A stretch of 33,836 nt of DNA from Bacillota bacterium (GTDB lineage: Bacteria; Bacillota; Clostridia; Oscillospirales; Oscillospiraceae): assembly GCA_029225225.1 (NCBI GenBank), contig JAQXWB010000100.1:1-33836 (forward strand), written 5' to 3'. This document shows positions 14,626-21,764 of this stretch, one piece after another. The notes below the pieces were generated by a model that was not told where the DNA came from, made no database searches, and saw nothing but the letters and a program-made list of their open reading frames with translations. Numbering within the stretch: the first letter of the stretch is position 1; every line of letters starts with the position of its first letter. Position numbers and translations under genes: made by a program.

Positions 14626-15311
14626 TGCGCGTTGACCTCGAATTTATAGCCCACCGACCAGACCGTTTTCAGCTCCCATTGATCGGACACGCCCTCTAAC
14701 TTTTCGCGCAGGCGCTTGATATGGACGTCCACGGTGCGGGTGTCGCCGAAATAGTCAAAGCCCCAGACCTCGTCCAAGAGCTGATTGCGGGTGTAGACGC
14801 GGTTGGGCGTCGAGGCAAGGTGATACAGTAGTTCCATCTCCTTCGGCGGTGTCGGCACCTTTTTGCCGTCCACCGTCAGCTCGAACGCGTCCATGTCGAT
14901 GATGAGCTTGTCAAACACCAGACGGCGCGTGGACTTCTCCGGCTCGATGCCGCTGCGGCGCAGAACCGCCTCAATACGCGCAAGCACCTCCTTCATCTCG
15001 AAGGGCTTGGTGATATAATCGTCGGCGCCCTGCTTCAGACCCGCGACCTTGTCCTCCGTCTCGCTTTTCGCCGTGAGCATGATGATCGGCGTCTTGCTCT
15101 CGGAACGAATGGTGCGGCAGACCGCCGAGCCGTCCATGCCGGGCAGCATCAGATCGAGCAGCACCAAGGACGGCTGCTTCTCGCGAAACAGCTCCACGCC
15201 CCGCAGCCCGTCATGCGCGATGGCAACCTCGTAGCCCTCTTTTTCCAAGTATAGGCGCAGAAGATCGGCAATATTGCGGTCATCCTCCACGATCAGCACA
15301 GTTTTTGCCAT
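14622..15311 (-). CDS. OmpR/PhoB-family response regulator
   Basis: A 229-residue regulator. The receiver domain has D10, D11, phospho-acceptor D53 (LVLLDLMLPGMDG) and the conserved Lys in YITKPF. The C-terminal OmpR/PhoB winged helix has LLYHLASTPNRVYTRNQLL and RTVDVHIKRLREKL. GGGGGAG precedes the ATG at 15311; the longer frame to 15410 has no ribosome site. It is coupled to the kinase gene. Upstream, AACAATTTGT (15374) and AACAAATTTGT (15391) form a 17-bp-spaced direct repeat that could be its own binding site. Targets unknown. Confidence 0.92.
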   Translation of the reverse strand: MAKTVLIVEDDRNIADLLRLYLEKEGYEVAIAHDGLRGVELFREKQPSLVLLDLMLPGMDGSAVCRTIRSESKTPIIMLTAKSETEDKVAGLKQGADDYITKPFEMKEVLARIEAVLRRSGIEPEKSTRRLVFDKLIIDMDAFELTVDGKKVPTPPKEMELLYHLASTPNRVYTRNQLLDEVWGFDYFGDTRTVDVHIKRLREKLEGVSDQWELKTVWSVGYKFEVNAQ

Positions 15312-15344
15312 GCCAAACTCCCCCTTTTTCTGTTTCTGCTTAAC

Positions 15345-15401
15345 ATTATAGCGCAAACCCGCCGTTTTGGGTGAACAATTTGTGAATTGGAACAAATTTG
15401 T
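15345..15401 (-). promoter_or_regulatory. Putative promoter region of the two-component operon
   Basis: A minus-strand TATAAT (15350-15345) lies 34 bp before the response-regulator ATG, with no good -35. Two near-copies of AACAA(A)TTTGT 17 bp apart (15374-15383, 15391-15401) lie where an activator would bind. The spacing suggests autoregulation, not shown. Confidence 0.4.
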
Positions 15402-15459
15402 CACAGCCAATGGGACGGGAAGGACTAAGGGTGAATGACTGTGGGGTGCTCCGCGCGGA

Positions 15460-15600
15460 TGATAAACGGGCGGCTGATAGCCGCCCTTACAGCATAGGTT
15501 GCAAGTTCTCTCATAGGGGCGGCTATCAGCCGCCCGAATTTCAAATCCGCGTGGAACGCTCCTACACGATTCTCTATTCGTGATTCACGATTCACTGCGC
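15460..15600. repeat. Palindromic repeats and a 7-bp array ahead of metF
   Basis: GGGCGGCTGATAGCCGCCC (about 15468-15486) and GGGGCGGCTATCAGCCGCCC (about 15516-15535) are opposite-orientation copies of one palindrome, followed by a short ATTCGTG/ATTCACG array (15566-15597). The rest of the gene-free stretch 15312-15813 holds the kinase-operon promoter and the metF promoter; no gene is seen. Confidence 0.7.
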
Positions 15601-15700
15601 TTCCTGCAAAGGCGCGTCAAGGATGCCGCGCGCTACAAGTTCTAAGGAACCTCTGCACAGTTTTTTAGTGCGGCAAAATAATATTTTGGGCGGAAAGCGC

Positions 15701-15729
15701 TTGCATTTCGCTTCTTGGTGTGATACGAT
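15701..15729 (+). promoter_or_regulatory. Sigma-A promoter of metF
   Basis: TTGCAT (15701-15706), a 17-bp spacer and TACGAT (15724-15729). The predicted start at about 15736 gives a leader of roughly 80 nt before the metF ATG. It is the likely entry point for the left end of the Wood-Ljungdahl cluster. Confidence 0.65.
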
Positions 15730-15813
15730 AAATTTGTATCGGAATGTGTGGAATTTCGGCAGTTTCCGTATCCGCACCGACATAGAAAAAACATCATTAG
15801 GAGGCAATTTGTC

Positions 15814-16743
15814 ATGAATGTTGCTGAAATCATGGAACGGCGCAACGCGTTTTCCTTCGAAGTGTTCCCCCCGAAGACGGACGTCGGCATGGAGAAGCTC
15901 TGCGGCGAGGGCGGCGTGCTGGAAAAGCTCTATACGCTGAACCCCGACTACATCTCCTGCACCTACGGCGCGGGCGGCACGAATGTCGGCAAGAACCTTG
16001 AGGTTCTCGACAAGATCGTGAAGGACGGCAAGTGCGTCGGCGTGACCCACTTCACCTGCATCGGCAATACCAAGGAAGGCATCAAGGAGCAGCTCCAGAC
16101 CTACCTTGACCACGGCATCAACCATATGCTCGCGCTGCGCGGCGACCTGCCCTTCGGCTGGACCGGCACGGGCGGCGACCTGCACTACGCCACCGAGCTT
16201 GTTAAGTTCGTCCGTCAGGAGTTCGGCGACAAGTTCACCATCGCGGTGGCAGGCTCCCCCGAGGGACATATCGCCTGCCGCAGCCTCGAGGCGGACATTG
16301 CCTTCCTGAAGCAGAAGCAGGACAACGGCGCAGACTACATCATGACCCAGCTCTGCTGGGATATGGATCAGTTCCGTTACTGGCTCGACGCGATCCGCGC
16401 CGCCGGCATCTGGATGCCTGTCGATGTGGGCATCATGCCGATCCTCGATCAGGCTGCCACCATCAACATGGCGCTCTCCCGCAACGGCTGCGTCATGCCC
16501 CGCGCCCTGTGCGAGATCATCTCGAAGAACTGGATCTTCCCGAATCCCTTCGACAAGGAGCCCTTCGACGCCAATGTTGAGGCAAAGAAGGCATCCTTCA
16601 AGGAAGCCGGCATCGAATACACCATCCGTCAGATCGACGAGTACCGTGCCTGCGGCATCAACGGCATCCATCTGTACGCACTGAACAAGTACGACGATGT
16701 CGCCCGCATCGCCAAGGAAGCCGGACTGCTTGACCTGATCTAA
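15814..16743 (+). CDS. metF: 5,10-Methylenetetrahydrofolate reductase
   Basis: A 309-residue MetF-family TIM barrel that reduces methylene-THF to methyl-THF, the last step of the methyl branch of the acetyl-CoA pathway. Family signatures are FSFEVFPPKT near the N-terminus (with the catalytic Glu), YISCTYGAGGT, HMLALRGDLP for flavin/folate binding, and GIHLYALNKYD near the C-terminus. AGGAGG precedes the ATG at 15814. The MetV partner often found with acetogen MetF is not adjacent, so the electron donor is unclear. It opens the Wood-Ljungdahl cluster and has its own promoter. Confidence 0.93.
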   Translation: MNVAEIMERRNAFSFEVFPPKTDVGMEKLCGEGGVLEKLYTLNPDYISCTYGAGGTNVGKNLEVLDKIVKDGKCVGVTHFTCIGNTKEGIKEQLQTYLDHGINHMLALRGDLPFGWTGTGGDLHYATELVKFVRQEFGDKFTIAVAGSPEGHIACRSLEADIAFLKQKQDNGADYIMTQLCWDMDQFRYWLDAIRAAGIWMPVDVGIMPILDQAATINMALSRNGCVMPRALCEIISKNWIFPNPFDKEPFDANVEAKKASFKEAGIEYTIRQIDEYRACGINGIHLYALNKYDDVARIAKEAGLLDLI

Positions 16744-16763
16744 TCGGTTAAGCACCCCTGTTT

Positions 16764-16877
16764 TGTCATTGCGAAGCCGGTGCGCACACCGGCTGTGGCA
16801 ATCTCCGGCTGTAGGTTTGTACGCGCTTAGTACTTCCTGCACGAGATTGCCGCGTCGCTGCGCTCCTCGCAATGACA
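16764..16877. repeat. Complete 114-bp mosaic palindromic element
   Basis: Starts TGTCATTGCGA, then the palindrome GCCGGTGCGCACACCGGC, GGCAATCTC, a core of about 37 bp (CTGTAGGTTTGTACGCGC), GAGATTGCC, a GCGTCGCTGCGCTC hairpin, and ends TCGCAATGACA. The outer and inner ends are inverted repeats of each other. It lies between metF and cooC. Confidence 0.9.
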
Positions 16878-16932
16878 GATTTGGAGGTTTTCCTGTAGAA
16901 CATCGCAATTTCCCGTAAAGGAGATCATTCCT

Positions 16933-17700
16933 ATGACCCATACCATCGCTGTCGCCGGAAAGGGCGGCGTCGGAAAGACGACCGTCTGCGGCATGCTGAT
17001 CGACGCGCTCATCAAGGACGGCAAGGGTCCCCTGCTCGTCGTCGACGCGGACGCCAACTCGAACCTCAACGAGGTCTTGGGCGTCGAGGTCGAGACGACC
17101 TTGGGCGCCGTCCGCGAGGAGATTGCGCAGGCAGAGCTGCGAGGCGACGTGATCCCGAAAAACATGACCAAGGCGGACTACGCCGAATACCGCTTTAACT
17201 CCGCGCTCGTGGAGGAGGACGATTTTGACATGCTCGTGATGGGCAGAACGCAGGGCAAGGGCTGCTACTGCTATGTCAACGGCATCCTCAAAACGCAGGT
17301 GGACAAGTACGTCGGCAACTACCGCTACACGGTCATCGACAACGAAGCCGGCATGGAGCATATCGCCCGTGGTACGCTGCCCCATGTGGACACGCTGCTG
17401 CTTGTGTCGGACTGCTCCCGCAGGGGCATTCAAGCCGTCGGCAGGATCGCGGAAATGGTCAGAGAGTTGAATCTCAAGCCGACCACCATGCGCCTGATCG
17501 TCAACCGCGCGCCGAACGGCGTTCTGTCCGAGGGCGTGAAGGAGGAGATCGCGGCGCAGAAGCTCGATCTGCTCGGCGTTTTGCCGCAGGACGAGGCGGT
17601 ATACGAAGCCGACTGCGACGGCAGACCCAGCTCCAAGATCCCCGACTCCAGCCCCATGAAGCAGGCACTTCACGCTCTGCTGAAACAGTTATCCTTATAA
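16933..17700 (+). CDS. cooC: CooC-type nickel-insertion ATPase
   Basis: A 255-residue P-loop ATPase of the MinD/CooC group, which helps mature CO dehydrogenase and acetyl-CoA synthase by delivering nickel. The deviant Walker A is GKGGVGKTT at residues 9-17, the switch region has VVDADANSN, and the CooC-specific C-x-C pair is present (C111, C113 in GKGCYCY), which binds metal between two subunits. AAAGGAG precedes the ATG at 16933. It sits directly before the acs genes, but no CO dehydrogenase gene is in the window, so its client here may be AcsB or a CODH encoded elsewhere. Confidence 0.92.
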   Translation: MTHTIAVAGKGGVGKTTVCGMLIDALIKDGKGPLLVVDADANSNLNEVLGVEVETTLGAVREEIAQAELRGDVIPKNMTKADYAEYRFNSALVEEDDFDMLVMGRTQGKGCYCYVNGILKTQVDKYVGNYRYTVIDNEAGMEHIARGTLPHVDTLLLVSDCSRRGIQAVGRIAEMVRELNLKPTTMRLIVNRAPNGVLSEGVKEEIAAQKLDLLGVLPQDEAVYEADCDGRPSSKIPDSSPMKQALHALLKQLSL

Positions 17701-17733
17701 AAAACACCCCTGTAGGGCGGAGGCTACCCTATT

Positions 17734-17980
17734 TGTCATTGCGAAACCAGTGCGCACACCGGTCGTGGCAATCTCAGGCTGTAGGTTTGTACGCGCTTAG
17801 TACTTCCTGCACGAGATTGCCGCGTCGCTGCGCTCCTCGCAATGACACGGGAAAGCTACCCTAATTTGTCATTGCGAGACCAGTGCGCACACCGGTCGTG
17901 GCAATCTCAGGCTGTAGGTTTGTACGCGCTTAGTACTTCCTGCACGAGATTGCCACGTCGCTGCGCTCCTCGCAATGACA
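17734..17980. repeat. Two tandem 114-bp mosaic palindromic elements
   Basis: Complete copies at 17734-17847 and 17867-17980 in the same orientation, nearly identical, separated by 19 bp. Differences between them are a few substitutions in the left palindrome (AACCAG versus GACCAG) and the right arm (CGCGTCG versus CACGTCG). They fill most of the 398-bp gap between cooC and acsD. The remainder of that gap is a 7-bp repeat array. Confidence 0.92.
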
Positions 17981-17995
17981 CGGAGAGGCTACCTT

Positions 17996-18040
17996 CGTTA
18001 TTCACTATTCACTATTCACCATTCGTTATTCACTATTCCC
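17996..18040. repeat. 7-bp (ATTCACT) repeat array before acsD
   Basis: Consecutive ATTCACT-type heptamers with occasional substitutions, just upstream of the acsD ribosome site. Similar arrays lie at about 23965-24000, 24125-24146, 24699-24744, 26688-26733, 29490-29530 and 29596-29630. Confidence 0.8.
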
Positions 18041-18098
18041 ACGTAAATACCGGCCGGTGTTTTTGGCGCCGACCGTAACAAATTCAGGAGGTATTCCC

Positions 18099-19043
18099 AT
18101 GGCTTTTGAACCCAAAACGCAGGCATTTACCTCGTCGATCGCCACTGTCACCCTCGGCACAGGGGACAAGGCTTGCAAGCTCGGCGGCGTGAACGTCCTG
18201 CCCTTCTACTCCTTCGACGCGCCCATTGAGAACGCGCCGAAGATCGGCGTAGAGATCACCGACGCAGGCATTGCGGCTTATCCGCAGAAGGGCTTGCAGG
18301 AATTCTACGCAGGCTGCACCACCCCCGCCGAAATGGCGAAGCGCGTTGAGACGATGCACGGCGCATCCTTCATTTGCCTGCATCTCGAGGGCGCCGATCC
18401 CAACGGCGAAAATAAGTCCGTCGAGGAGTGCGTCGAGATCGCGAAATCCGTTGCGGAAGCGACCGACCTGCCCCTCGTCATCATGGGCTGCAAGAACATC
18501 GAAAAGGACGCGGAGCTGTTCACCAAGATCTCCGAGGCTTTGCAGGGCAAGAACATTCTCGTTCTCTCCGCCCGTGAGGAAAACTACAAGACCGTCGGCG
18601 CATCCGCTGCGCTGGCTTACGGTCAGAAGGTCGGCGCGGAATCCGCCGTCGACATCAACCTCGCAAAGCAGCTCAACGTCCTTATGACCCAGCTCGGCGT
18701 CGCCCCCTCGTCCATTGTGATGAACGCAGGCTCCGCCGCCGCAGGCTACGGCTATGAGTACGTCGCCTCCACCCTCGACCGCATCCGCGCCGCAGCTTTG
18801 GCGCAGAGCGACGACCAGCTCCAAATGCCCATCATGACGCCCGTCTCCACCGAGACATGGAACGTCAAGGAAGCCATCATGTCCGAGGCGGATATGCCCG
18901 AATGGGGCAGCGCCGAGGAGCGCGGCATTGAGATGGAGATCACCACCGCCTCGGCTTGTCTCGCAGGCGGCTCCGACGCTGTTATCATGCGGCACCCCGC
19001 TGCCATCAAGGCCATTGCCGACATGATCGAAGCGTTGGTCTGA
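18099..19043 (+). CDS. acsD: Corrinoid iron-sulfur protein, small subunit
   Basis: A 314-residue AcsD/CdhD-family TIM barrel, the partner of AcsC in the corrinoid iron-sulfur protein that carries the methyl group from methyl-THF to acetyl-CoA synthase. Recognisable segments are FYSFDAPIENAPKIGVEITD, SFICLHLEGADPNGENKS, LPLVIMGCKNIEKDAEL, and the C-terminal TASACLAGGSDAVIMRHPAA. CAGGAGG precedes the ATG at 18099. The stop codon is 19 bp from the next start codon, so it is cotranscribed with the acsC-acsE fusion, its partner. Confidence 0.94.
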   Translation: MAFEPKTQAFTSSIATVTLGTGDKACKLGGVNVLPFYSFDAPIENAPKIGVEITDAGIAAYPQKGLQEFYAGCTTPAEMAKRVETMHGASFICLHLEGADPNGENKSVEECVEIAKSVAEATDLPLVIMGCKNIEKDAELFTKISEALQGKNILVLSAREENYKTVGASAALAYGQKVGAESAVDINLAKQLNVLMTQLGVAPSSIVMNAGSAAAGYGYEYVASTLDRIRAAALAQSDDQLQMPIMTPVSTETWNVKEAIMSEADMPEWGSAEERGIEMEITTASACLAGGSDAVIMRHPAAIKAIADMIEALV

Positions 19044-19062
19044 TCGGAAGGAGGAAACAACT

Positions 19063-21339
19063 ATGGCACTGAAAGGCTTAGATATTTTCAAGCTCTCCCC
19101 CAAGAAGAACTGTAAGGAATGCGGCAGCCCCACCTGCATGGCGTTCTGCATGAAGGTCGCACAGGGCGCGGTCGCGCTGGATAAGTGTCCGTACTTCTCC
19201 CCGGACGCAATCGCAAAGCTCTCCGAGGCCACTGCGCCTCCCATGAAGACCATCACGGTCGGCGACGACATCAAGCTCGGCGGCGAGACTGTTCTGTTCC
19301 GCCACGAGAAGACCCTCGTCTCCCGCAACCGTTTCGCCGTCCCCGTCTGCACCGGCATGGAGGACGCGGAGGTCGATCAGAAGCTTGCCGATATGCAGAA
19401 GGTCGATTACGAGCGCATCGGCGAGCGCGAGTATGTCGAGTTCGTCCTCGTCCACTGCTCCAAGGATTCCGCGGGCAAGTGGGAAGACCTCGTCAAGAAG
19501 GCTATGGCGACCGGCAGAACCCTCATTCTCGACTGCGAATGCACCGAGTGCGCGAAGAAGGCGCTCGACCTGTGCAAGGATGCCAAGCCCATCCTCAACG
19601 GCGCGAACGCGGAGAACTTCGCGGAGATGAGCGCCATCGCCACGGAAGCGGGCGTCGTCCTCGGCGTGAAGGGCGAGAGCCTTGCCGAGCTGCATGACAC
19701 CGTCTCCAAGCTCGAAGCCGCAGGCAACAAGAACCTGATCCTCGACGTGACCGGCAAGACCGCGAAGGAGACGCTGGCAAACGCCGTTCTCGTGCGCCGC
19801 ACCGCCCTGAAGGACGGCGACCGCACCTTCGGCTATCCCTCCATCGTCAACCTCTCGAAGATTGCCAAGGGCGACATCCATCTGCAAACCGCCCTTGCCG
19901 CCATGTTCACGCTGAAATACGGCTCCATCATCGTCATGGAGCAGATGTCCTACGCCGAAGCGCTCCCGCTGTACGGTCTGCGCCAGAACATCTACACCGA
20001 CCCGCAGAAGCCGATGAAGGTCGCGCCCGGCATCTACCCGATGAACGGCGCAACGCCCGACGATCCCTGCCTGATGACGGTGGACTTCGCGCTGACCTAC
20101 TTCCTCGTCTCCGGCGAGATTGAGCGCTCCAACGTCCCCGTCAACCTGCTCATCACGGACGCTTCCGGTATGTCCGTCCTGACCGCGTGGGCGGCAGGCA
20201 AGTTCTCCTCCTCCACCGTTAAGAAGTTCTTTGACGAGTTCGATATTGCGGGTAAGATCAATAACCGCACCCTCGTCATCCCCGGCAAGGTCGCCGTGAT
20301 GAAGGGCGAGATTCAGGACAAGCTGCCTGAGTGGAACGTCGTCGTCGGCACCCGCGAGGCGGTCGAGATCGTCAAGTACCTCAAGGACGGCGAGCACATC
20401 AAGGCAGCCGCAGCGGTCGCCGCTTCGAAGAAGCCCGCCGAGGAGAAGAAGCCCGTCGTGGACGAGAATGCCCCGATCGACTTCAGCAAGCTCGTCATTC
20501 CCGAAATCGCGCACAAGGATATGGGCGTTACATACAAGCAGCGCAACGTGCAGTCGAAGAAGTTCATCACCATCGGCGAGCGCATCCACTGCATCAGCCC
20601 GGTCATCCGCGAGGCGATGGCAACCTTCAATCCCGATCCTATTTTGGAGCGCGCCGCGCAGCAGATCAAGGCGGGCGCGACCTACCTCGATGTCAACATC
20701 GGGCCTGCCGAGTCCAACGGCCCCGAGCTGATGACTTGGGCAGTCAAGCTGTTGCAGGAGAACTTCAACAATGTCCCGCTGGCGCTGGACACCGCGAATA
20801 AGAAGGCGATTGAAGCCGGTATCCGCGTCTATAACCGCACCAACGGCAAGCCCATCGTCAACTCCGCCGACGCAGGCTCCCGTATCTCGAACATCGACCT
20901 TGCCGCAGCGAACGACGCGATTGTTATTGCCCTCTGCTCTGCAGACGGCATCGCGAAGGACAATGAGGAGCGTATGCACCACTGCCATACCATGCTGGAT
21001 CGCGGCATGGCGCTGGGCATGGACGCAGGCGACCTGTGGTTCGACCCGCTGTTCCTCGTCGTCAAGGGCATGCAGGACAAGCAGATGGACGTTCTGAACG
21101 CCATCAAGATGTTCGCGGACGAAGGCCTGAACTCCACCGGCGGTCTGTCCAACAACTCCAACGGCGCGCCGAAGGCACTGCGTCCGATCATGGACAGCGC
21201 CCTCGTCGCCATGGCGATGATGCAGGGTCTGACCTCCGCCATCGTCAACCCGAACGACCTGCGCCTCATGGAGACGATCAAGTCCTGCGACATCTTCAAG
21301 AACAACGAGCTGTACTCCGACAGCTACCTCGAAATTTAA
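19063..21339 (+). CDS. acsC-acsE: Fusion of corrinoid iron-sulfur protein large subunit and methyl-THF methyltransferase
   Basis: A single 758-residue frame joining two enzymes usually made separately. Residues 1-446 are AcsC: the [4Fe-4S] ligands C17-x2-C20-x4-C25-x16-C42, a TIM barrel, and the corrinoid-binding Rossmann region (LLITDASGMSVLTAWAAGKF). Residues about 447-499 are an Ala/Lys/Pro/Glu-rich linker. Residues 500-758 are AcsE, the methyltransferase that loads methyl from methyl-THF onto cobalt: ITIGERIH, ALDTANKKAIEAG, DLWFDPLF and GLSNNSNG, the last containing the Asn that contacts the folate. Both halves are full length (family about 446 and 262). GGAAGGAGG precedes the ATG. A short hairpin follows at 21348-21375. 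Confidence 0.94.
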   Translation: MALKGLDIFKLSPKKNCKECGSPTCMAFCMKVAQGAVALDKCPYFSPDAIAKLSEATAPPMKTITVGDDIKLGGETVLFRHEKTLVSRNRFAVPVCTGMEDAEVDQKLADMQKVDYERIGEREYVEFVLVHCSKDSAGKWEDLVKKAMATGRTLILDCECTECAKKALDLCKDAKPILNGANAENFAEMSAIATEAGVVLGVKGESLAELHDTVSKLEAAGNKNLILDVTGKTAKETLANAVLVRRTALKDGDRTFGYPSIVNLSKIAKGDIHLQTALAAMFTLKYGSIIVMEQMSYAEALPLYGLRQNIYTDPQKPMKVAPGIYPMNGATPDDPCLMTVDFALTYFLVSGEIERSNVPVNLLITDASGMSVLTAWAAGKFSSSTVKKFFDEFDIAGKINNRTLVIPGKVAVMKGEIQDKLPEWNVVVGTREAVEIVKYLKDGEHIKAAAAVAASKKPAEEKKPVVDENAPIDFSKLVIPEIAHKDMGVTYKQRNVQSKKFITIGERIHCISPVIREAMATFNPDPILERAAQQIKAGATYLDVNIGPAESNGPELMTWAVKLLQENFNNVPLALDTANKKAIEAGIRVYNRTNGKPIVNSADAGSRISNIDLAAANDAIVIALCSADGIAKDNEERMHHCHTMLDRGMALGMDAGDLWFDPLFLVVKGMQDKQMDVLNAIKMFADEGLNSTGGLSNNSNGAPKALRPIMDSALVAMAMMQGLTSAIVNPNDLRLMETIKSCDIFKNNELYSDSYLEI

Positions 21340-21347
21340 TCAACAGG

Positions 21348-21375
21348 ATAGCTGCGTCCAAACGGGCGCAGCTAT
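21348..21375 (+). terminator. Hairpin after the acsC-acsE gene (weak terminator or processing site)
   Basis: ATAGCTGCG (21348-21356) pairs with CGCAGCTAT (21367-21375) with a 10-nt loop. No T-run follows, so it may be an mRNA-stabilising stem and not a terminator. Confidence 0.4.
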
Positions 21376-21389
21376 TCCAGTATCGCACG

Positions 21390-21700
21390 CCATTCTGTAG
21401 GGCGGGGACATGTCCCTGTCGGTGCAGGAACTACCGGCTGCGCACAAACCTACAGCCGGAGATTGCCACGACCAGTGTGCGCACTGGTCTCGCAATGACA
21501 GATTAGTGTAGCCTTTCCGTGTCATTGCGAGGAGCGCAGCGACGCGGCAATCTCGTGCAGGAACTACCGGCTGCGTACAAGCCCGTTCGTCTGTACCGTC
21601 TGCCGCTTCGAGGTCGCCTTGGACATGTCCCCGGCCTACAGCCGTTGATTGCACCCTCTCCGTAGGGGCGGCTATGAACCACCCGTATGCAGGCACCCGC
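21390..21700. repeat. Repeat-filled gap between acsC-acsE and acsB
   Basis: Contains a left arm of the mosaic element in reverse (21459-21500) followed by a right arm in reverse (21520-21554). The two face outward, as junctions of two elements would. It also has GACATGTCCC blocks (about 21405 and 21622) and a GGGGCGGCTATGAACC relative of the GGGCGG palindrome near 21665. No gene is visible, and 21701-21764 holds only the acsB leader. Confidence 0.8.
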
Positions 21701-21764
21701 GTATCGCAAATCACCCATTTTTATTTACACAGCAACCAATTTGATCAATATAGGAGGAAAAACC

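Noticed and set aside
15640-15813. Cobalamin riboswitch before the corrinoid-pathway genes
   Set aside because: The leader after the metF promoter is only about 80 nt and no B12-box-like sequence was seen here or before acsD and acsB.
15592-17673. 693-codon minus-strand frame across metF and cooC
   Set aside because: It runs opposite two clear enzyme genes, crosses a dispersed repeat and has no domain. It is an artefact of GC-rich codon usage.
16764-17980. CRISPR array
   Set aside because: Repeats are 114 bp, palindromic and dispersed, with a spacer that is itself conserved. No short direct repeats with unique spacers and no cas genes.
19063-21339. Frameshift explanation for the acsC-acsE junction
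   Set aside because: The linker is in frame with normal codon usage and no homopolymer. Both flanking domains are complete, so a true fusion is the simpler reading.
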